9,253 nt of DNA from Treponema sp. (GTDB taxonomy: Bacteria > Spirochaetota > Spirochaetia > Treponematales > Breznakiellaceae): the NCBI GenBank assembly GCA_031263265.1, contig JAISGE010000195.1, forward strand, positions 1-9,253, written 5' to 3'. Of this stretch, positions 6,722 through 9,253 are shown piece by piece. The stretch's first letter is position 1. The number at the start of each line of letters is the position of its first letter. Made by a program: the position numbers and the translations under genes. A model generated the notes under the pieces. The model was not told the DNA's origin and searched no databases. It saw only the letters and a program-made list of their open reading frames with translations.

Positions 6722-6727
6722 ATTATA
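6722..6727 (-). promoter_or_regulatory. Possible -10 element for the vWA lipoprotein gene
   Basis: The 255-bp gap between nikM and the lipoprotein gene (6530-6784) contains no gene. On the minus strand it has a perfect TATAAT at 6727-6722, with a TTGATA 22 nt upstream, which is too far for a normal -35. The whole stretch is very AT-rich, so this may be chance. A small 5-bp hairpin AACCC/GGGTT at 6770-6782 directly after the nikM stop, without a T run, could mark the operon end. Confidence 0.25.
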
Positions 6728-6784
6728 ATTTTTATGAGTATTTTGCTACTATCAACACCTTACCTATAGAACCCTGAGGGTTGG

Positions 6785-7441
6785 CTAGAACTTTTTAGGA
6801 TTTTTGCCCCCCAAATTAGCGGATCCGAATACATAGTGAGGTAACATGCGTTGTAAAAAAACCACGCAAAACGCGGTGATTACTCCCTCTACTGCAGCCA
6901 GCGGCAGATTGGCCGCGAACATCAGCGTTGCAGTGGAGAAAAGATCCCGTGAGCTTAAGAAAAGGGAAAGGGTTACCAAGATTGAGCCGGTTATTACCGC
7001 AAGAAAGCCACCGATAAAAGCCGCGGCAGGTTTTGTACCGGTCATGAGCAGTCGTTGAGGGCCTCCTTTCCTTCCCGAAAAAAAACGCCACGTTCCAAAG
7101 GCGGAAAGCGCAGCCGTTCCCATAACGGTCGTATTTACCCCAAGAGAGAGCAGGCCGCCGAATTGAAACAGCATACTTTGGAGCAATAAGGCAATAAAAA
7201 GGGCAGGAACCGCACTCCAACCAAGCAGAATACCTGCAAGCCCCAACATGGTTAAATGAATGCTTGAAGGCCCCAAGGGGACATGAACCAGAGAAGCAAG
7301 AAAAAGAACCGCGGAAATCAGGGCGGTTTCCGGCAATGTATGAACCGGGGTTTTCTTTAAGCCTATACTTATGCCGGCAAGGGCAGTGCCCCATCCAACT
7401 GCAATAACCGGCACTGAAAGGACGCCTTCGCTAATATGCAT
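6785..7441 (-). CDS. nikM: NikM/CbiM-type substrate-binding membrane component of an ECF nickel/cobalt transporter
   Basis: This 218-residue integral membrane protein is the S-component that captures Ni2+ (or Co2+). It starts MHISEGVLS, the hallmark of the CbiM/NikM family, in which the amino terminus, His2 and a histidine in the next loop chelate the metal in a planar site. That second histidine is probably H62 in GPSSIHLTMLG; H53 is also near. GVNTTVMG at 101-108 is another family motif. About six to seven hydrophobic helices span 8-198. The ATG at 7441 must be the start because Met1-His2 is functional in the family; it overlaps nikL by 11 nt, with GGAG 3 nt before it inside the nikL end, implying translational coupling. 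NikL and NikK next door favour nickel. No NikQ (T component) or NikO (ATPase) gene follows; the next gene is an unrelated lipoprotein. Confidence 0.88.
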   Translation of the reverse strand: MHISEGVLSVPVIAVGWGTALAGISIGLKKTPVHTLPETALISAVLFLASLVHVPLGPSSIHLTMLGLAGILLGWSAVPALFIALLLQSMLFQFGGLLSLGVNTTVMGTAALSAFGTWRFFSGRKGGPQRLLMTGTKPAAAFIGGFLAVITGSILVTLSLFLSSRDLFSTATLMFAANLPLAAVEGVITAFCVVFLQRMLPHYVFGSANLGGKNPKKF

Positions 7442-7940
7442 GTTCTCCGCCTTTTGGGGGTCCTGGTTTAGGCTGCTTACCGAGCACTTTAAGTCCTCGA
7501 CCCAGGACGAAATGGTACACCGCAAAGATATTCAAGATGAGACTCAAGCCGAAAATGATACGTAAACCCAGGGGCGTGGTTCTACTAGGGACCGTTACTG
7601 CGCGGTTCCCTGCGCTGCTGGCGATTACGCGTATTTCCCCCTTATGGCCCATATCGTCTTCAACGGTGAGCCGCCATTCCCCTTCGTCATCGGGGACAAA
7701 ACTATAGTATCCGTTCCGGTCGGTAATACTCTGCACAATTTCGGTTTCGGGATTGGAAGGGGCATATACCCTAATCCGAGCATAGGACATTTCCTCCCCG
7801 GTACTGTACATAAAACGAACCGTTTCAGTCTGGAATCTGGTCATTCCGGTAGCGATGGATATTTCCACGCCATGAGCCGTGAGGAGTGCCGGAAACAACA
7901 GAGCCGCTGCTACCGGCGCAAGAAGCATACCGTGTTTCAT
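7431..7940 (-). CDS. nikL: NikL-like membrane-anchored accessory protein of nickel transport
   Basis: This 169-residue protein has a signal peptide at about 1-22 (cleavage predicted after LTA), an extracytoplasmic beta-rich domain at 23-120, a single membrane helix at about 124-147, and a short Pro/Gly/Lys-rich cytoplasmic tail. The segment TDRNGYYSFVPDDEGEWRL at 73-91 is like the carboxypeptidase-regulatory or CnaB-type beta-sandwich. The predicted mature protein begins with His23 (HGVEI). Its position between a DUF4198 protein and NikM matches the NikL accessory subunit of NikKLM-type ECF nickel transporters. Its ATG overlaps the nikK stop by one base (TAATG) and has no clear ribosome site, so translation probably depends on reinitiation after nikK. 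The family is short and weakly conserved, so the symbol rests largely on gene order. Confidence 0.72.
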   Translation of the reverse strand: MKHGMLLAPVAAALLFPALLTAHGVEISIATGMTRFQTETVRFMYSTGEEMSYARIRVYAPSNPETEIVQSITDRNGYYSFVPDDEGEWRLTVEDDMGHKGEIRVIASSAGNRAVTVPSRTTPLGLRIIFGLSLILNIFAVYHFVLGRGLKVLGKQPKPGPPKGGEHAY

Positions 7941-8731
7941 TATTGGGGAACCGTAAACACGATGATGGAATCAACATTTTCTAAGCCTACATCTGGAACC
8001 GCAGAATTTCGGGAATCCCGGATTCTGAGAATCCAAATGCCTGGATTGCTGATTTTGAAGGTAATTTCACCGTTTCTATCGGTGATTCCTTTCTGCTCAT
8101 ACGCGTTCATAGTCTTATAATCGTAGTAGTCATAAACCGCAAAGACTTCACCGCCTGAAAGGGGCTGTCCCTTATAAAGCACCCGGAATCTCGCGTTAGA
8201 TCCCTTTTTTAGATTCCCTGGATTGTCCAAGGGAATTATTTCGAGGGTATATCCCAAGGGCGTGGAAAAGGCCGTATCTCGCGGACTCGGATTGATGTAG
8301 GTTTTTGAGAATTTTTCCAAGAAGGTAGCTCGCGCTATGGTTTTATTGGGATTCGTCTTTCTGGCATCTGCGGGGGTCCCGGCAAAAGAAGTCCCATCGG
8401 TAAACCGGGTGGTATATTCCCCAATCCTATTACCTTCTACAATAACAAGGCCGTCTCCTTGAAGGGTGAATTCGGTCTCGTACCATACTCGGTCGGGATT
8501 TTCTTTAAGGGTAAGTTCCGTCCTCCTGCCCCCCTGACGAGTCCAAACCTTATTGTACTTGAGTCCCTCAAGTTCTTCCCCTACGGTAAAGTAATGGGTT
8601 GACAACACATACAAGGGAACCTTGTCCCCAGACTTCGGGGTTTTATTGTCGGTCATTACAAAGAATTCATGACTCCACACCGCAGTTTCTAAACCAAAAA
8701 ATGCGACCAAAAATAAAAATACCTTTTTCAT
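7940..8731 (-). CDS. nikK: NikK-like periplasmic DUF4198 protein of nickel/cobalt uptake
   Basis: This 263-residue exported protein has a signal peptide at 1-20 (MKK, hydrophobic core VFLFLVAFFGL) with predicted cleavage after AVWS, leaving His21 as the mature N-terminus (HEFFVMT). The rest resembles DUF4198, formerly annotated as the periplasmic component of a cobalt/nickel ABC transporter: an N-terminal beta domain to about 110, then LGYTLEIIPLDNP at 159-171, FRVLYKGQPLSGG at 182-194, and the closing TDRNGEITFKISNPGIWIL at 217-235. It probably binds or delivers the metal to NikM outside the membrane; that step is inference. AAGGAG lies 6 nt before the ATG. It is the first gene of nikK-nikL-nikM and its transcript carries a leader of about 158 nt. 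A generic DUF4198 protein of other function is possible but less likely in this context. Confidence 0.82.
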   Translation of the reverse strand: MKKVFLFLVAFFGLETAVWSHEFFVMTDNKTPKSGDKVPLYVLSTHYFTVGEELEGLKYNKVWTRQGGRRTELTLKENPDRVWYETEFTLQGDGLVIVEGNRIGEYTTRFTDGTSFAGTPADARKTNPNKTIARATFLEKFSKTYINPSPRDTAFSTPLGYTLEIIPLDNPGNLKKGSNARFRVLYKGQPLSGGEVFAVYDYYDYKTMNAYEQKGITDRNGEITFKISNPGIWILRIRDSRNSAVPDVGLENVDSIIVFTVPQ

Positions 8732-8890
8732 CTTGTGCTCCTTATGATGAAAATGAATGCTTATATGCCCTTAAAGGCCATGACACGATATAAGGAGTTC
8801 ATCTCCGGATAAGGAATGTTCGTTCAGGAACAAACCGTATGTTCCTTCATGGATTAAAACAGATGCAAAGGAGGAGTCAGCTTCATACTG
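8732..8890 (-). promoter_or_regulatory. nikKLM leader with alternative hairpins
   Basis: The predicted transcript has about 158 nt before the nikK start. On the minus strand GGAACA/TGTTCC (6 bp, arms near 8844 and 8829, 7-nt loop) competes with GUUUGUU/AACGAAC (arms 8835-8829 and 8824-8818, one G-U pair, 4-nt loop): both need the bases around 8829-8833. Smaller hairpins follow, GGAG/CTCC near 8793-8805 and GCCT/GGGC near 8769-8780. The layout suggests attenuation or a riboswitch-like leader. I do not recognise the cobalamin or NiCo riboswitch consensus. Confidence 0.4.
8861..8888 (-). promoter_or_regulatory. Possible NikR operator (one good half-site)
   Basis: The minus strand reads GTATGA (8888-8883), 16 nt, then GCATCT (8866-8861). 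The NikR consensus is GTATGA-N16-TCATAC, so one half is perfect and the other matches 3 of 6 (the CAT core). It lies just after the predicted transcription start, a position suited to repression. A GTATCA directly upstream forms a near direct repeat. One half-site can occur by chance. Confidence 0.35.
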
Positions 8891-8897
8891 ATACTTT

Positions 8898-8926
8898 AGT
8901 CTATCCGGTTAAATTTTTTTTGTCAA
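8898..8926 (-). promoter_or_regulatory. Promoter of nikKLM
   Basis: On the minus strand a perfect -35 TTGACA (8926-8921) is followed after exactly 17 nt by TAGACT (8903-8898, 4 of 6 matches to TATAAT). The spacer contains an A run. Transcription would begin near 8891. The spacer and -10 carry CCGGATA, which is repeated inverted at 8805-8811 in the leader (TATCCGG when read on the minus strand). Confidence 0.65.
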
Positions 8927-9057
8927 GCGCATTGTCGCCTTACCCAGCAATTCCGAATTCAAAAATTATAAATCTATATTATACAACGACTTATCAAAAA
9001 ATACGGCAAAAACATCGGTTTTGTAATGTTAAATTGCTGCAACGGCATCACCACTTA

Positions 9058-9086
9058 TTGACCATATTATCAAATCAATATATAAT
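9058..9086 (+). promoter_or_regulatory. Strong sigma70-type promoter on the plus strand
   Basis: TTGACC (9058-9063, 5 of 6) and a perfect TATAAT (9081-9086) are separated by exactly 17 nt. Transcription would start near 9093 and run toward the start codon at 9180. It is the best promoter match in the window. Confidence 0.7.
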
Positions 9087-9117
9087 AACATCGTTTACGG
9101 TATGATAATTAAATTGT

Positions 9118-9155
9118 AGGAAGGAATATTCAAAGACTCTCGATTATTCCTTCCT
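9118..9155 (+). other. Perfect 11-bp stem-loop in the leader of the plus-strand gene at 9180
   Basis: AGGAAGGAATA (9118-9128) pairs fully with TATTCCTTCCT (9145-9155) around a 16-nt loop. It starts about 25 nt after the predicted transcription start and ends about 9 nt before the GAGGAG ribosome site. No T run follows in either direction, so it is more likely a 5' stabiliser or protein-binding site than a terminator. Confidence 0.6.
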
Positions 9156-9179
9156 CAATAAAAGAGGAGCGATTATATT

Positions 9180-9253
<74 letters not shown>

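Larger units (their letters stand above)
8927..9179. other. Gene-free divergent intergenic segment
   Basis: Together with the nik leader this makes about 450 bp without a gene (8732-9179). It holds a plus-strand promoter (9058-9086) and a hairpin (9118-9155). An 8-bp inverted repeat CAGCAATT (8945-8952) / AATTGCTG (9032-9039) and a small AAAAC/GTTTT stem between the arms have no assigned role. The short open frames here are AT-rich and lack ribosome sites. Confidence 0.5.

Noticed and set aside
6816..7394. 192-residue open frame overlapping nikM in another frame
   Set aside because: It has no family features and is rich in Cys, Arg and Ser as expected for a shadow frame; nikM has the MHISEGVLS start and membrane pattern.
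8732..8890. Cobalamin riboswitch upstream of nikK
   Set aside because: The B12-box and the conserved GCC-ACTG core are not present in the leader on the minus strand.
8839..9105. 88-residue plus-strand open frame in the nik upstream region
   Set aside because: Overlaps the nik promoter and the plus-strand promoter, is AT-rich and lacks a ribosome site.

Overview
The window looks like chromosomal DNA of a spirochaete, most plausibly a Treponema-like anaerobe. The reasons are the CheX-CheY-chemoreceptor cluster (CheX is the usual CheY-P phosphatase in spirochaetes), a lenient lipobox on a surface-type lipoprotein, and the overall gene style. No ribosomal marker is present, so the genus is inference. 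The window ends in 64 consecutive G, which looks like a contig end or read artefact rather than biology.

Layout. Nine of the ten clear genes are on the minus strand, in four blocks. (a) 1-1625: cheY, cheX and the N-terminal part of a dCache chemoreceptor running off the left edge, a short chemotaxis operon. (b) 1844-3703: nifS and nifU, a cysteine desulfurase plus a scaffold with a BFD-like [2Fe-2S] domain but no C-terminal Nfu domain. (c) 4958-6529: a lipoprotein whose von Willebrand A motifs appear in permuted order. (d) 6785-8731: a tightly overlapping nikK-nikL-nikM set for nickel (or cobalt) uptake, without the NikQ and NikO energising subunits. Between blocks b and c, on the plus strand at 4215-4679, sits an orphan HigA-like antitoxin with a long basic tail and its own terminator. 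A second plus-strand gene seems to start at 9180 behind a near-consensus promoter but is lost in the G tract.

How the parts fit. NifS/NifU and nickel uptake both serve metalloenzyme maturation, as in hydrogenases and CODH/ACS of anaerobes; that link is inference. The nik operon has a good sigma70-type promoter, a NikR-like half-site just downstream of the predicted transcription start, and a leader of about 158 nt with competing hairpins, so metal-responsive control is plausible. The most unusual items are the permuted vWA domain, the predicted mature N-terminal histidines of NikK and NikL next to the Met-His N-terminus of NikM, the nik leader, and a GC-rich hairpin-dense stretch at about 3856-3956 in an otherwise AT-rich intergenic region.
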